Assembly (NCBI GenBank): GCA_012932295.1
Contig: JAAONU010000004.1
Location: 27,506,304-27,570,303 of the forward strand
DNA: 64,000 nt
Direction: 5' to 3'
Origin: Cyclina sinensis
Lineage: Eukaryota > Mollusca > Bivalvia > Venerida > Veneridae
How positions within the stretch are numbered: the stretch's first letter is position 1; the number at the start of each line of letters is the position of its first letter. This document shows, piece after piece, positions 11,843-22,239 of the stretch. Below the pieces are notes generated by a model, which was given only the letters and a program-made list of their open reading frames with translations, had not been told where the DNA came from and searched no databases. The translations under genes and the position numbers were made by a program.

Positions 11843-12958
11843 TATCCCCCGCCGCATAGCGGTAGGGAGATATAGGAGTGGTCTTAGTACGTCCGTCTGT
11901 ACGTGTGTGTGCATCTGGATTTCGTGTCAACTCCTTAACTTCTAAACCCCTGGAAGGAATTTCATGAAACGTTGGTCAAATGTTCAACCCCTCAAGACGA
12001 TGGGCAAAACCAATCTTCCAGCCAGGCCGGCTCAAGGTCAAGGTCACAAGCGGAGGTCAAAGGTTTGAGCGACATTAAGCAGCAAGCCAAACAAGTGATG
12101 GTACCTATGTCAAATCACTGTAAAATTAATATAAGTGTTACTTCCCCTAATTTTTTGATAATGAACCTAATCATGATTTAGGACACGATACAATCCTATG
12201 TTTGGAGGGGAGGAGGAAGGGGAAAAGAACCTATGTTTCAACCGTGCTGGTCAGCAGTGGTATTCAAAGGTTTTAAGTCATGTATTTCGTGTCTGGTCCA
12301 TAACTTTTAAACACATGGAAGCAATTTCATGGCCTTTTGGTCGTGCCAATCTGGTGAATTCAGTCTCCCATACACGGACATTTTCCTGTCATGGATTGTA
12401 CTATCTCTTTAATTAATGGTGAGCCCAGTGTGGAACATTTTTCATACACACATAAACAATTTGTTCCCTTCACATTTACTTTTCAACATCAATAACCTTT
12501 TCAATATTTGCAAATGCACTGAGGCATATTGCTGCCCATCAGACTGCCTTGTGAAATATGTCTTTAAAGAGGGTGGCACAAACTTTTTGAAAAGTCACCA
12601 AGGTGGCACAACGATTAGTCTGTGAATCACAAAATATTAAATACATTATCTACATGTTTTATACGTCCGTGGTACTTTACTACAGTTATAAATATGGTCA
12701 AGCCAGTTGTTGAAGAATAATACAACTGGATTTTTAGGAAACTTTTCCGTGTAAAAGCATTTGAATATGTTACGGCGGTTCACTATTCCAATTTACACGC
12801 ATTTTTTAACATTCCGGTATCGAAAACATTATTAAAGGTAGTAGATTTGTCAGTTTACAGATAAATAAGATCATGCTCTTTTCTCGATACAGGCATGCCT
12901 TTCTAATGCAAAAAGGTAGATTCCCTAAGCCCGCGCTTGCGAGGGTCTTCATCTAGTA
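11843..12958. repeat. GC-richer dispersed repeat with two subrepeats
   Basis: It starts 'ccccgccgcatagcggtagg' and ends 'gcccgcgcttgcgagggtct', a layout I associate with abundant mollusc repeats. Two internal segments, about 11925-12010 and 12285-12370, resemble each other ('cgtgtc.actccttaacttctaaac.cctggaaggaatttcatg' versus 'cgtgtctggtccataacttttaaacacatggaagcaatttcatg'). ORFs inside it (11972-12181, 12198-12416, 12416-12625) look like chance frames. No terminal inverted repeat or target duplication is visible. Confidence 0.65.
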
Positions 12959-12959
12959 A

Positions 12960-13845
12960 TTATAATATTTCAGGTGTAACCCATCGTTCTTTAGCAACTG
13001 CCACTTAAGCTAAATCTTACTTATCCTAAAGATAATCATTACTATAAATATTAAAGACATGCAGCTTTTTTGTCATTATCTTAGTAAATTAATTGCTAGC
13101 AGATAATATGCCTGTGAGGAATGGACGTTAATGGCGACGATGGAAATCATTGTTCGGCGCGAGACAGGAAATTGTACCAGAGACCTTGATATTACAATTT
13201 ATTTTGCAATTTATTTAAGACTATGATATAAACAAATTATTTATATAAGCTAAGTACTGAGAAATAAGTCGATTTACTACTATTTAGCACTAGAAATAGA
13301 TACTGACAAGGCTTTTTTGTGTATTCGGCGCGACACTATATTATACAAATACATCTCATTTGTTGATCACTTTTCCAGCAAAAGTTTATTCTATTGCAAA
13401 TACTGTCACTTTGCACTGTTCAATCAACAGGACGTCTCACTGAAAATTTAAATGCCTTTAGCTTTTAATTCTATATATAGAAAACAAACTCAATTTGTGA
13501 AGATATATCTTTTCAATAGGCTTGATAGAGTCTTATTCGTGCTGCGGAACACTGAATCTAATTAATTTTATCTAAACGTTGAAAGGGCAAAGATAACATG
13601 CATATACAAAATGTTGTTCATTTAAATGTTTAGTAATTGTATCAAAATTAAATTTGATTTGTCTGTATTCCCCAGCAATCATAGACAGGATAAAATTAAA
13701 CTACAGTTTCAAAACAAGACAGCATAATCTTATATTTTACAGACGAATTAATTTGACGATTTTTTTATAAATTCTATTGAACAATGTAGTTTTATCATGA
13801 ATATGGTCGAAACAGTCTAAATACAAATGTAGTTACTTTTACTAT
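12960..13845. other. AT-rich spacer, nothing recognised
   Basis: No gene, RNA or clear repeat is seen between the dispersed repeat and the 3' end of the minus-strand retrotransposon. Confidence 0.45.
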
Positions 13846-13979
13846 TATGGTGACTGTTAGACTGCGGATCAACCTCCATCTTCAGCTTGGTGCCCGCCGT
13901 CGTAAGATGTTTCGGCCCTTAACCAAGTACAACATGGTGACAGGTTGGCACACAGATCACTGTGTGGAGGTTGATTGCT

Positions 13980-14480
13980 TCGAGCTCTTCTCCTCTCTTC
14001 GAGGCCACAGCCAGCTTGACACACGCTCGGCAGCTTGGCTTAGTTTCAGAAACACCCTGCATTTGTCCCTGCTAGTAGTCCCAACCTGTCATTAGGCTGC
14101 ACACCGATTGGGAAATGAAGCCTCTCACTCCTATTTCGATGAACTGCCATGCACGCCAGCCTCGTTGTTTGCATTCTTGCTGAAGCTTTGTGTACTTTGC
14201 TTTCTTCCTCTCGTAGGCTTCCTCGCATCTTGACTCCCATGACATAGTTACCTCGGTGGTGATGAGCTTCCCTTCCATTTCTCAGACCAAAGTACGATAT
14301 ATGGTCTCAAGTTGGTTTGGACAATACTTAGGAACGAACACCAGTCACTTCCCTTTGTCAACACTCATGTTCCATCCGGTGGTGCTATCTAAGATAGATG
14401 CTTTCTGTGGATGCTCTTTCTTGGCATTTTCGCCTGGCTTCACAAAATGGATGTGACCTCGCTGGTGGTTACTTCTGCGC
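13980..14480 (-). pseudogene. LINE C-terminal endonuclease-like segment
   Basis: Minus-strand pieces: GHIHFVKPGENAKK; ILDSTTGWNMSVDKGK; TTEVTMSWESRCEEAYERKK; QQECKQRGWRAWQF; and the end AAERVSSWLWPRREEK (about 13985-14035). Known relatives read 'ELTVPWEDRxxEAxERKxAKY...C.xxGW...EVGCRGF...AAERASxWLW', which is the restriction-like endonuclease region. The Cys-rich knuckle expected between about 14480 and 14560 is absent, which suggests an internal deletion. Confidence 0.75.
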
Positions 14481-14634
14481 TCCTTTTTCCTTTCAATTTC
14501 TAGCCAGTTTGGTATGGTAGTAGGACATGGACATACCTGAAAAAGAAAGACAATCTAAGTGGCTCGTACTTCCAGATGTCATCCCAGGTCAACTTCCTGT
14601 CTACGGTATTCCATGGTCCCAGTGCCCCAATATC

Positions 14635-15415
14635 CTATGCTCTTGCTTGTCTTGCATTCTCCTCGGTTCTCCTGACTTCTGACTGGACCATTGCTCGCCT
14701 CTCATTCTGGTCTGACCGGCTCCACAGAAGTGTTTTTGTGGCACCTATCCCTTGGCGTCTAACCGCAGTCAACCCGACAATGTCCTTGTGCTTAAGTGCG
14801 CTCTCTGCCTGGCTTAAGACTCTGTTGCTGAACACTTTCTGCCTGTACGGGTAACAATTTTTGATTCTCTGATCAGCTCGTCTGGAGAGTCTCTAAGTGT
14901 CAAAACCAGTCTTGTTTTGGCTGTCTTGAATTCCTCTACCAGTGAAGAAAGATGGAATTGAAGCTTGCAGCTCTTTACGTACAGTCCTATGCTGGTAAAA
15001 CGTGGAGGTATTCCTAGCCATTTTCTGAGGTGTCGACTGGTTATACTCTCCAGGGCTTCCACTGTTGAAATTGGTACCTCGTACGACATCATTGGCCAGA
15101 TTAGCCTTGGGAATAAGGCGTGCTGGTATGGCCATGCTTTGAACTTCCCAGGGAGTCCGCTACGATTGGTCTTCCTCGGACCGTCTTTTACCTGGTCCTC
15201 TTGCATCTTGACATTGGGCTTTTCGTAACAGAGGGGATGTCCTGACCCTGTACACGGAGAACAAATCTGTCTGTTGTACTGCTATTCTTTATGATGAGAA
15301 ATCTGGACTTAATGGCCTTGAACATCATCCTGGCCCATGAAGCGACGTCTGTCAGGGCTGTCAGCATCCATCTAGCCTGTATGTGGGTTGTTTTAGTTAA
15401 TGTGAGGTCATCCAT
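14635..15415 (-). pseudogene. LINE post-RT segment
   Basis: The block at 15188-15415 continues from the FMDD motif (ALTDVASWARMMFKAIKSRF). The block at 14814-15206 holds the typical LPGKFKAWPYQHALFPRLIW, 'PMMSYEVPISTVEALES' and 'LRKWLGIPPRF' stretches. The block at 14635-14835 holds 'QAESALKHKDIVGLTAVRRQGIG', here quoted only through its key residues Gly-Leu-Thr and the repeated Arg/Gln. All three match the order of the thumb and following region in R2-like proteins. They sit in different frames. Confidence 0.8.
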
Positions 15416-16080
15416 GAAGCCTCGGCTGGATGGGAGGCATATGCCTTACCCCGTCACGTCTTTGGTCCGCGGGTCACTCTTTGGGAGCGTTGATCAACAG
15501 ATTCATCCCAATGATGAAGAGTACCACGGAAACTGTGCATCCGGTGACTATTACGTTCTCCAACTCCTGCCAGTTTGTCAGCTGGTCACCAACCAAGTAC
15601 TGGAGTTTGATGCCATCTCAATAGCTAGTGATTATTTTCTTGACATGGTTGTCAACATGGTAGTGTCGGAGGGCTGTGTAGATTAGCTGGAGTGGGAGGG
15701 ATCCATAAGCTGTAAGATCCTTCTTTACTGCTTTCGCCTCTCGAATAAGCTGAGTGATGGCGCTTGTGTATTTTACACAGCCTGCGAAACCGGGATCTCC
15801 TCCCTTCTGTACTGAAATGTTGATTATGCGTTGGTTGTCAGAAACGATGTGAGTCTTCTGGCTAGAACAGCGAAGAATATCTTCCCTTCAACGTTCAGTA
15901 ACGATAGGGTCCGGAACTGGTTTACACTCTTGAAGTTCTTACCTTGGCTGTGAATATTCCCTTATATTCCTTCCAAGCTTCTGGTACATCGTCTTTTTTC
16001 CAGACAACGTTAAGAAGCCTCCAAAGCCGCTTGAGTAGAAGTGAGCACATCTTATACACTTTGTATGGGATGGCGTTTGG
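15400..16080 (-). pseudogene. LINE reverse transcriptase core, broken
   Basis: Minus-strand pieces in order: PNAIPYKVYKMCS and WRLLNVVWKKDDVPEAWKEY; LLNVEGKIFFAVLARRLTSF; DLTAYGSLPLQLIYTALRHY, which is motif A with the catalytic Asp; VTGCTVSVVLFIIGMNLL, the region around motif B; and SSRGFMDDLTLT at about 15407-15418, which is motif C with the Asp pair. Related proteins read 'DLTNAYGSIPH', so one Asn codon looks lost. An in-frame stop follows 'KKIITSY', and several frame changes separate the blocks. The enzyme would have copied element RNA into DNA at the target site. Confidence 0.85.
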
Positions 16081-16644
16081 CTAATGGGCAGAACCGAATC
16101 TTGCCTTCTTGATGACCTCCTTCACTTCCCCCAGGGTTGGCTCTGTTACAATAAGATTCTTCTCTGGAGGTGCTACTGGGTCGATGCGTTCGCAGTCCCC
16201 TAGTGCAACCTCTCTGTTAGGATCAGAGTGGGTCTCATGTAGGTATCTTTCAACCTCTCCCATTGGAGTCGTTAGTACCCTTGACTGCTCTTTGTCAAGT
16301 AGAGTCCTTGCAAATTTGTATCGGTTTGCTGTGAACGCCATTCTTTTCTTGGTCCTTTCCCGTGTCTTTTTCATTGTGCTCTCAGCTTGCCGCAGAGATC
16401 TCAGCTATATGCGTAGTGTGTCTCTCAGCTGAGACAATCCAAGTCGCTTCATTGGTGAGCTGGCCTGGTATTTTCGCTTAAGCTGTCTGACTTCACGGCT
16501 CAGGTTTTCTGTGCGAGATTGCCGTCTGTTTGGTTTTGGTGGCTTCTTGCATACCTTTTCTTCTTCAGTTCTAAACCGTCCCTTTGCTAAGGAGTAGTCT
16601 TGGGTGGTTAGAGTGTTTAACTTCCGGTCCACTGGTCCTTGCAT
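16081..16644 (-). pseudogene. LINE linker and pre-RT segment
   Basis: Two open blocks (16405-16644 and 16081-16374) carry a basic, coiled-coil-like stretch (SREVRQLKRKYQASSP) and then RTKKRMAFTANRYKFARTLL. They end in GEVKEVIKKARFGSAH, just before the PNAIPYKVYK stretch that opens the reverse transcriptase. This is the usual order in R2-like proteins ('DPYKFARxLL...SEVRxVVxKARxxSAPGPNGVPYKVYK'). The two blocks lie in different frames, so at least one frameshift has occurred. Confidence 0.75.
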
Positions 16645-16957
16645 GGATGTTTCGAGGATGGTCTCTAGGGCCTCGTCTAAATGTCTCCGTGATGTTTTGT
16701 CTGATGCCTTTGGCCATTTGATCCTTCGTTTCCTGTGTCTAGTGACCGGGTCTTGGTGTGGTTAACCCAGAACAGTCTCATGCTCTGCTTCCTTACGGCA
16801 ATCTGTCTGAGTCTGGAATAGATCTAAGATCTAGGAGAGGGTCTTCTTCATCCACCTCTGGGTCCAGGAAGGCATCATATGTTGTTTCCTGAACAGAGAG
16901 TACTCCTGCGTCTCACTAGCCAAACTGACTAGGCTGTCCAGGTGACTTCACACGTTG

Positions 16958-17023
16958 GCAACCAGATTTCACTTGATGTATGCGTAGACCTCGCTGGTTC
17001 TTGCAGTCATTTCCGCATGTGCA
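16958..17023 (-). pseudogene. N-terminal zinc-finger remnant of the LINE
   Basis: The minus strand reads TVTCTCGNDCKNQRG followed by LRIHQVKSGC, with four Cys and one His spaced as in the N-terminal DNA-binding fingers of R2-like elements. A stop codon lies three codons upstream in this frame and the downstream frame is soon lost. The finger is therefore a relic marking the original 5' coding end. In active relatives this finger helps bind the target DNA. Confidence 0.75.
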
Positions 17024-17124
17024 AGTTACTGTCCCTGGTTATATAACCTGTCTGATTTCGCTTGCGTTTTGAAAACAAACTTTGAGATGATGCATTCATA
17101 AACGTTAATTTTAGTTAACAGCAC

Positions 17125-17780
17125 ACACAGTTTTACATCAATCAATCAATCAATCAATCAGTCAAGCAATGTTTATCTCACAATTCATGATAAACAGGAC
17201 AATATGAGATATAAAAAATATATTCAATATTAAAAATGTGAGGCATATCTACGAGAACTATAAGGTGTATTAACTAAGTATTGTTCAAGATGAAATTCAT
17301 CTATATACAATGATTAATCATTGAGTGCAATTCATTTAAAGGTAAGTCCGAAAGTTTCTGTTTGACACTTGCGACCGAGCACTTTTAGAAAATCTTGTTA
17401 TGTCAAAAAAAAACAAATCTAATGAATATATATCTCAAATATGCTTCATCCGCTAAAATGCTTGTCTACTTACATTTGTACGGTTGGTAAATTCGGTAAA
17501 CATGGTGTTATACAAGAAACGAGAGAACTTAAACTCAATCGCAGGCTTTGAGCAAACAAAAAATCATAATTTTATCTGTATCAATATATTTATCTATATA
17601 TTAAAATTGACTTAAAACCAGTTTATTCCATACACCTTTTGAGCGCTGGCTTGCAGACCAAGTATATGTCTTAAATATTTAAGGTGTACTTTTTCAAGAA
17701 CATTATTGTTATCATACCCCCAACATTCACAACCATAGAGTAAAATATGTTTAACAGGCTTATTAAATCAATCTATTTGC
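17125..17780 (-). mobile_element. 3' stump of a second LINE with (GATT)n tail
   Basis: The minus strand from about 17768 reads NKPVKHILLYGCECWGYDNN, then 'VLEKVHLKYLRHILGL'. This is the characteristic end of the RT/post-RT region in Jockey/CR1-group LINEs ('VKPVLLYGCEVWG...EKVHLKFCKxIL'). It runs to a stop at about 17624. The remaining ~450 bp is 3' untranslated sequence ending 'gataaacattgcttgactga', followed by GATT repeats (plus-strand ATCA repeats, about 17137-17160). Such simple tails are the usual 3' ends of these LINEs. The copy is 5'-truncated and inactive. Confidence 0.8.
17137..17162. repeat. (ATCA)n tract, LINE 3' tail
   Basis: About six ATCA repeats terminate the minus-strand LINE stump. 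The tract marks its insertion end on the side facing the R2-like element. Confidence 0.9.
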
Positions 17781-17799
17781 ATATCTATTTGCATATCGA

Positions 17800-19055
17800 A
17801 CTAGATGCTCTTAGACTTTTTTTATCAAATAGTACATAGCTTTGGTAGCTTGGCTAGCGATGTATACAATGTTATAATTATGAGTAAAACCTCACAAACC
17901 CAAAATGTAATGACGGTTATTAGCTCGATTAATAACTTATTGACAGGTAATTATTTACAGCCGACGAACCTTATGATTTATATTATACAAAAGAACTTTT
18001 TGGTGAGAGGCAATTAAACGAACTTGTTATAATCAGCAATGCATAATTTCAGTGTAAAGTACATACAGTATTTTAATACTAGCACACACACACGTGTTTT
18101 TTTTCTTTCTCAAGAATAAATTAAGCAAATACACGCTTCCACATTAGACAGATTACAGTTTTGTTAGTATCATATTAAATAAAATAAAACAGTGACTTCT
18201 GTTGTTGTGTAGCACAGTGCTTCCTCTAATGTCTAAGAGCGAATTCAAATATATCTTGCATTCTGAAATATTTTTTTTAAGAAAGTCGAAATGAATGAAA
18301 ATATTTGTTCAAAAAGGTAATAAGAAGTAAACCCTGATGAATAATGATATATCTGGTTACGAATTGACATAATATGTAGAAGCAAGAACAGAAATAATGA
18401 GCTTACAGTTCTCTTTCATTAAAAAAACAAAGTTTTTACGGCTGAGATTTTCAACGAATAAGCAATTCTTACGCATCTATCAACAGTGTACCATTTAGGT
18501 ATTACCAAATATATTTGTAATTTAAATATTTTAAAATATGTTATAAGAAGGGGTTTGCTTACTTAATGCTTATAAACAATTGTACTCACAGTTAAACTTC
18601 TTATCAGATTCATATATTCTTTATTTCTCTGTTATATCCGGAATCACTGAAGACAAGCTGTAACTCTAAAGAACTATACATCTAAATCCCAACTCAGTTC
18701 TTTATACCTCATTTAAGTGTAAGGCTGAAACAATGCCCTTTGTGAAAAAAAAAATCATCTAGTCAGAAAAAATCCATATTCTTATAAGTGTGGGCGTACA
18801 CAAATCACAATACCACGCAGCCTTGTTCCTAATAAAATGTTCGAGAAGCAACAATCTGATCATTAAATGGTGCCAAGAAAATTGACAATATTCCTTATTT
18901 TTGTCATGCCCGCTATGGATTATCATCCCAATATTAATGTTTGTTTAACAAGGAATTAATTGCTCTTTCTAAACGTTCAGAGGTATACTCACAATATCGT
19001 ATTGACGATATTGATTCATCATAATAATAAAACAAATAAAAAAGGCAGACATCTT
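17800..19055. other. AT-rich sequence, nothing recognised
   Basis: No supported gene or repeat was found. Only short chance frames are present. Confidence 0.45.
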
Positions 19056-19059
19056 TTTT

Positions 19060-19165
19060 ATGACGAAGGACCTGATCTGTCGCCTCTAACCGTGAGTAGT
19101 TTGAGTCAGTGCGCCTCTTGTATATTAATCATCGAATCACTAACAACCATTTTGATTTTAGCCCA
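19060..19165. repeat. Solo relative of the 42-bp minisatellite unit plus its flank
   Basis: The segment has 'acgaaggacctgatctgtcgcct', 'gtgag' and 'ttgagtcagtgcgcctcttgta', followed by 'tattaatcatcgaatcactaacaaccatttt'. The last part matches the sequence beyond the final unit at 8256-8295 ('tgttaattgtcaaatcagcaacactaaatttt'). So both the unit and the unique right flank are shared, but only one unit is present. It lies inside a chance ORF (18960-19448). The AP-1 consensus TGAGTCA is kept. Confidence 0.7.
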
Positions 19166-19169
19166 GATT

Positions 19170-21850
19170 TCCCGCATTCCAGGCACAAGATCACAAAAGG
19201 ATATGCATTCACTTGGAGCAGTTATCTATGTGAAATTTACGAATTGGGATCCATGTTTTGGGACGGACCAGTCAATAGGAACAAGTATTGAAATTTTATG
19301 TTTTACGATTAACTACTATATTTCATTCAAGATGGAAATACTTTGCTTTGATCTGTGTTGCAAAAGAAAATTTAGCGCAGTGCTTTCATTGCAGTCTTCT
19401 CACCTTAAGACGTCTACATACAATTTATTGGTGTCCAAACTTATGTGACCTAAAAAAGAAAATGCAAAAAGACATGAATAAGAAAGTCCGCCATCTTGGG
19501 GATGATATTGAAACTGTATAATATTTTCTTTACAATGTTGACATAAAGTCACTCGTAAAAAATTATGGATATTTTCTACAAGAACTGACGAGTAGGTCAA
19601 ACAGGTTTGTTTGCAAATAAATAGCGGATCATCGTAAATACTCTTTAGGTTTTAGTTTCATTTTCAGTTCCAGTCGGAAGCCAGCAATTTACAGGATAAT
19701 TTAAACCACCGCTTAACGAAGGTTACGTGACCCGTCCGCCATTTAAGGAAATAGCAGAAGCAAATTTAAAGATACTGTTACACTCATTAACGATATAGCG
19801 TGAATTGTATTTCAGAAATATACTATATATTTGTCCAAGTATTATGTTGAATGTTTTATTTCTGGCTTGAACATACTCTAAACTTTGTATTAAGATATCT
19901 CTCCCGTTTCTATGGTCAACTCTTTCGCGATGCCCTGTGGTGTTAGAAATACCGTTACGTAATGTTAACGTGAGACGCTGTCTATGTTTGAAAAGTCACC
20001 GTCTGTCTTGCTTGATAAAACACTTATATACCGAAAAGTGCTCTTGAAAGAAATACCTGCAGGGAATAACACGTTGCATTTATTTGTGCCTTAAGTTGTT
20101 ATAGGAAATGAAAGAACAGCCATTCAAGAACTTGTAAAATGTAGCATCTAGGTATTGTAATATGAATCATGATAATTGTTTTCAATGCTTTATTTCTTGT
20201 ATTTAGAAGTATTGATCAATACCATCTGATAAGTACAACATTTAAGCTTGTATATGCAGAAAGTTAAAAGCTTATTTATGTTATTATATGATCATGTTTA
20301 CTGTCAGAAAAAATAAAAGCTGCAAGGAATACGATTTTAAGATTTTTTATTTTAGAATAACCCTTTTCCTCATGTTTTAAAGATAGAAACATTTCTATAC
20401 TCTTCCGGTTCCGATTTTTTCTGCCGTATAAGAAGCCAACTGCCTACTTTTAACTCGTTTGTTTGTTATAAAGTACACGTTAGAAATACTTCCAGTCGCA
20501 ACTTTTGTTAATACTTTCCTCCATTGTGCGTGCGTGCGTGCGTGCGTTCGTATATGCGCACGTGGGTGCTTATGTGCATAATTGTTTATGATCATTTTCT
20601 TCACAATTCAAAACATAATACTTTACTACACACTTATTTAATGTTCTCGTTGCAGTTGTTCTTGGAATCAAATCATCAAAATTACTTCACACATGTATTT
20701 ATACCGGAGACAATTATCCTCCCCCTTTTACGCTTAGTAAGTAATATTCACCATCTGCAGGAACTGATTCCATCCTCTAAAGACCACGAAACTTGTACTA
20801 CTAAATATATATTGCCCAGTCAAAGTGTCTGGACAGGAGATGTTAACAATACCATTTATTTACACTAAAAGACTTCATTTGACACTTTCAATTTTCTTAA
20901 TGTGCGAAAACTAATCTTTTGTATCTTAATTGTCTGAACAGCATAATTACCTTCGCTCCAAACTTGTAATTACTTTTTTCTGATTCTGATTGTATTCCTG
21001 ACACTAAGAAAAGATAAGGTTATATGTCGAAATATTTATGTTCAGAACTTGTTTGATGAAAAGTGTTCTTTATTAACGTTCTTGTATGTACTACTGAACT
21101 GATTAACTGTTCAAAATGTGAAATATGTCAAGGTGTCAAATACCTTTTTTCTGTTCAAACGTTTAAACAGTTCACTATTTTCAAGGTTGAAAACAACCAG
21201 TTTTTTACATTTTTAAATAATTAGCTAAATCTCATCCAAAGTACATTTACCATTCCATAAAACTTTTTAAACCATTGGTCAGCATATCGAAAACAGTTTT
21301 TATTGAACTTAAACATAAAAAACGTACACGTTTTTGTGGACAGGTTTCTTTTATTTATGATTTGGTAATGAGTATTTTTCACGCTATTAAATATAAAGGG
21401 CTTTTATATCAATAAGGTGTATGTTATATCTTAAACAGTTTATGTGCCGCGTATTAAATGTATAATAAATGCTAGTATGCTCAAAGGTAGTTTACTCATA
21501 CTTGCTAACATTTTGCTATTGAATAAAAGTTAGCTGTCCTTTGAGTCTTTTGCCAATTTCAAGCTCAATACTAAAGCCAAAAGGATCATGTTAAAAAAAT
21601 AGTTTAGAATACAATAAGAAATATCGTCATTTTTTCTCAAAACTATACATAGGGTAATAGAAGATCTGTCAGAAAATTGTTTATGGGTGGAAGTGTCGCA
21701 AAAAAGCATTTCTTCTAACAATGCTCGTATTTAAAGATTGTTTGTTTCTTCGTACTTTTTGTCCAATTAAATACGGTTTTACCCCAAGGACAGTGTGGAT
21801 TAACGTGTCTAAGATAAAATAAATATTTCGGACAAGCTAGATGTGTAAGA
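19170..21850. other. AT-rich sequence with a short (GTGC)n tract
   Basis: A tetranucleotide run of GTGC lies at 20526-20547. ORFs at 19288-19521 and 20524-20868 lack protein-like pattern. Nothing else is recognised. Confidence 0.45.
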
Positions 21851-21854
21851 TCGT

Positions 21855-22091
21855 ATGGACGAGTTTACACTGTTAGGTGAAGAACGAGACTCGTCGGAAT
21901 ACCTGTCAAAATCAATTAAAACGCCGCCCAATCTGTTTCTTCCAAACTCCGCCTTTCATTCTGTGTACGAAATGGAAAAGCGGTTAGAAAAAAAATATCG
22001 AGTGCAACGCAGCGACAATTACGACACAACAACTTTGGCACTGCCCAGACACTTTTTTATGGCTGCGGGTAGATTGCAAGACGCAGTTTTA
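21855..22091 (+). CDS. Putative first coding exon of an unidentified gene
   Basis: An ATG at 21855 opens a frame with balanced, acidic-then-basic composition and few AT-biased residues. It starts MDEFTLLGEERDSSEYLSKS, has a charged middle (EMEKRLEKKYRVQRSDNYD), and ends 'LALPRHFFMAAGRLQDAVLLTG'. A plausible splice donor (ACAG|GTATAC) follows at about 22091; without splicing the frame stops at 22127 (90 residues). No transmembrane segment or signal peptide is visible. The middle could form a short helix or coiled coil. I do not recognise the family and cannot place the remaining exons in the window. It is the most gene-like stretch here outside mobile elements. An unspliced small protein or a chance frame remains possible. 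Confidence 0.45.
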
Positions 22092-22186
22092 TTGACAGGT
22101 ATACCTGATAAAACCGTCTCGCTGTGATTGGATGATCAGTAAAGTGACAGTTTAAGCTACTGAAATAAACATCGTAACGTCACTTT

Positions 22187-22235
22187 TTACCGCTTTCGAA
22201 TACGTGAAACTCTAATCAGTTTTGAAAGCGGTAGT
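22187..22235. other. Inverted repeat downstream of the putative exon
   Basis: TACCGCTTTCGAA and TTTTGAAAGCGGTA form arms of about 12 bp around roughly 22 bp. Function is unknown; it could be a small element end. Confidence 0.5.
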
Positions 22236-22239
22236 ATAG

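Larger units (their letters stand above)
13847..17060 (-). mobile_element. Decayed non-LTR retrotransposon with R2-type endonuclease-like end
   Basis: Base composition rises clearly here relative to both flanks. Minus-strand fragments line up in the order expected for a single-ORF LINE with a restriction-like endonuclease. The order is: CCHC-type zinc finger (16958-17023), basic linker (16405-16644), pre-RT segment (16081-16374), reverse transcriptase with FMDD (about 15400-16080), post-RT 'thumb' (14814-15206 and 14635-14835), and C-terminal endonuclease-like region (13980-14480). Frameshifts and stops split every domain, so it cannot encode an active protein. From memory of the group it resembles R2/NeSL/Hero-like elements that are common in invertebrates. 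An exact clade needs a tree. No 28S rDNA flank is seen, so it is not in the classical R2 target. Confidence 0.88.

Noticed and set aside
13847..16644. Plus-strand ORFs through the high-GC block (for example 15291-15686)
   Set aside because: They are shadows of the minus-strand retrotransposon. Only the minus strand gives ordered LINE motifs.
18960..19448. 162-residue ORF, one of the longest in the window
   Set aside because: It overlaps the minisatellite-related segment, composition is AT-driven, and no domain or splice context is visible.
20524..20868. 114-residue ORF starting in a GTGC repeat
   Set aside because: The start lies in simple sequence and the rest shows no protein-like pattern.
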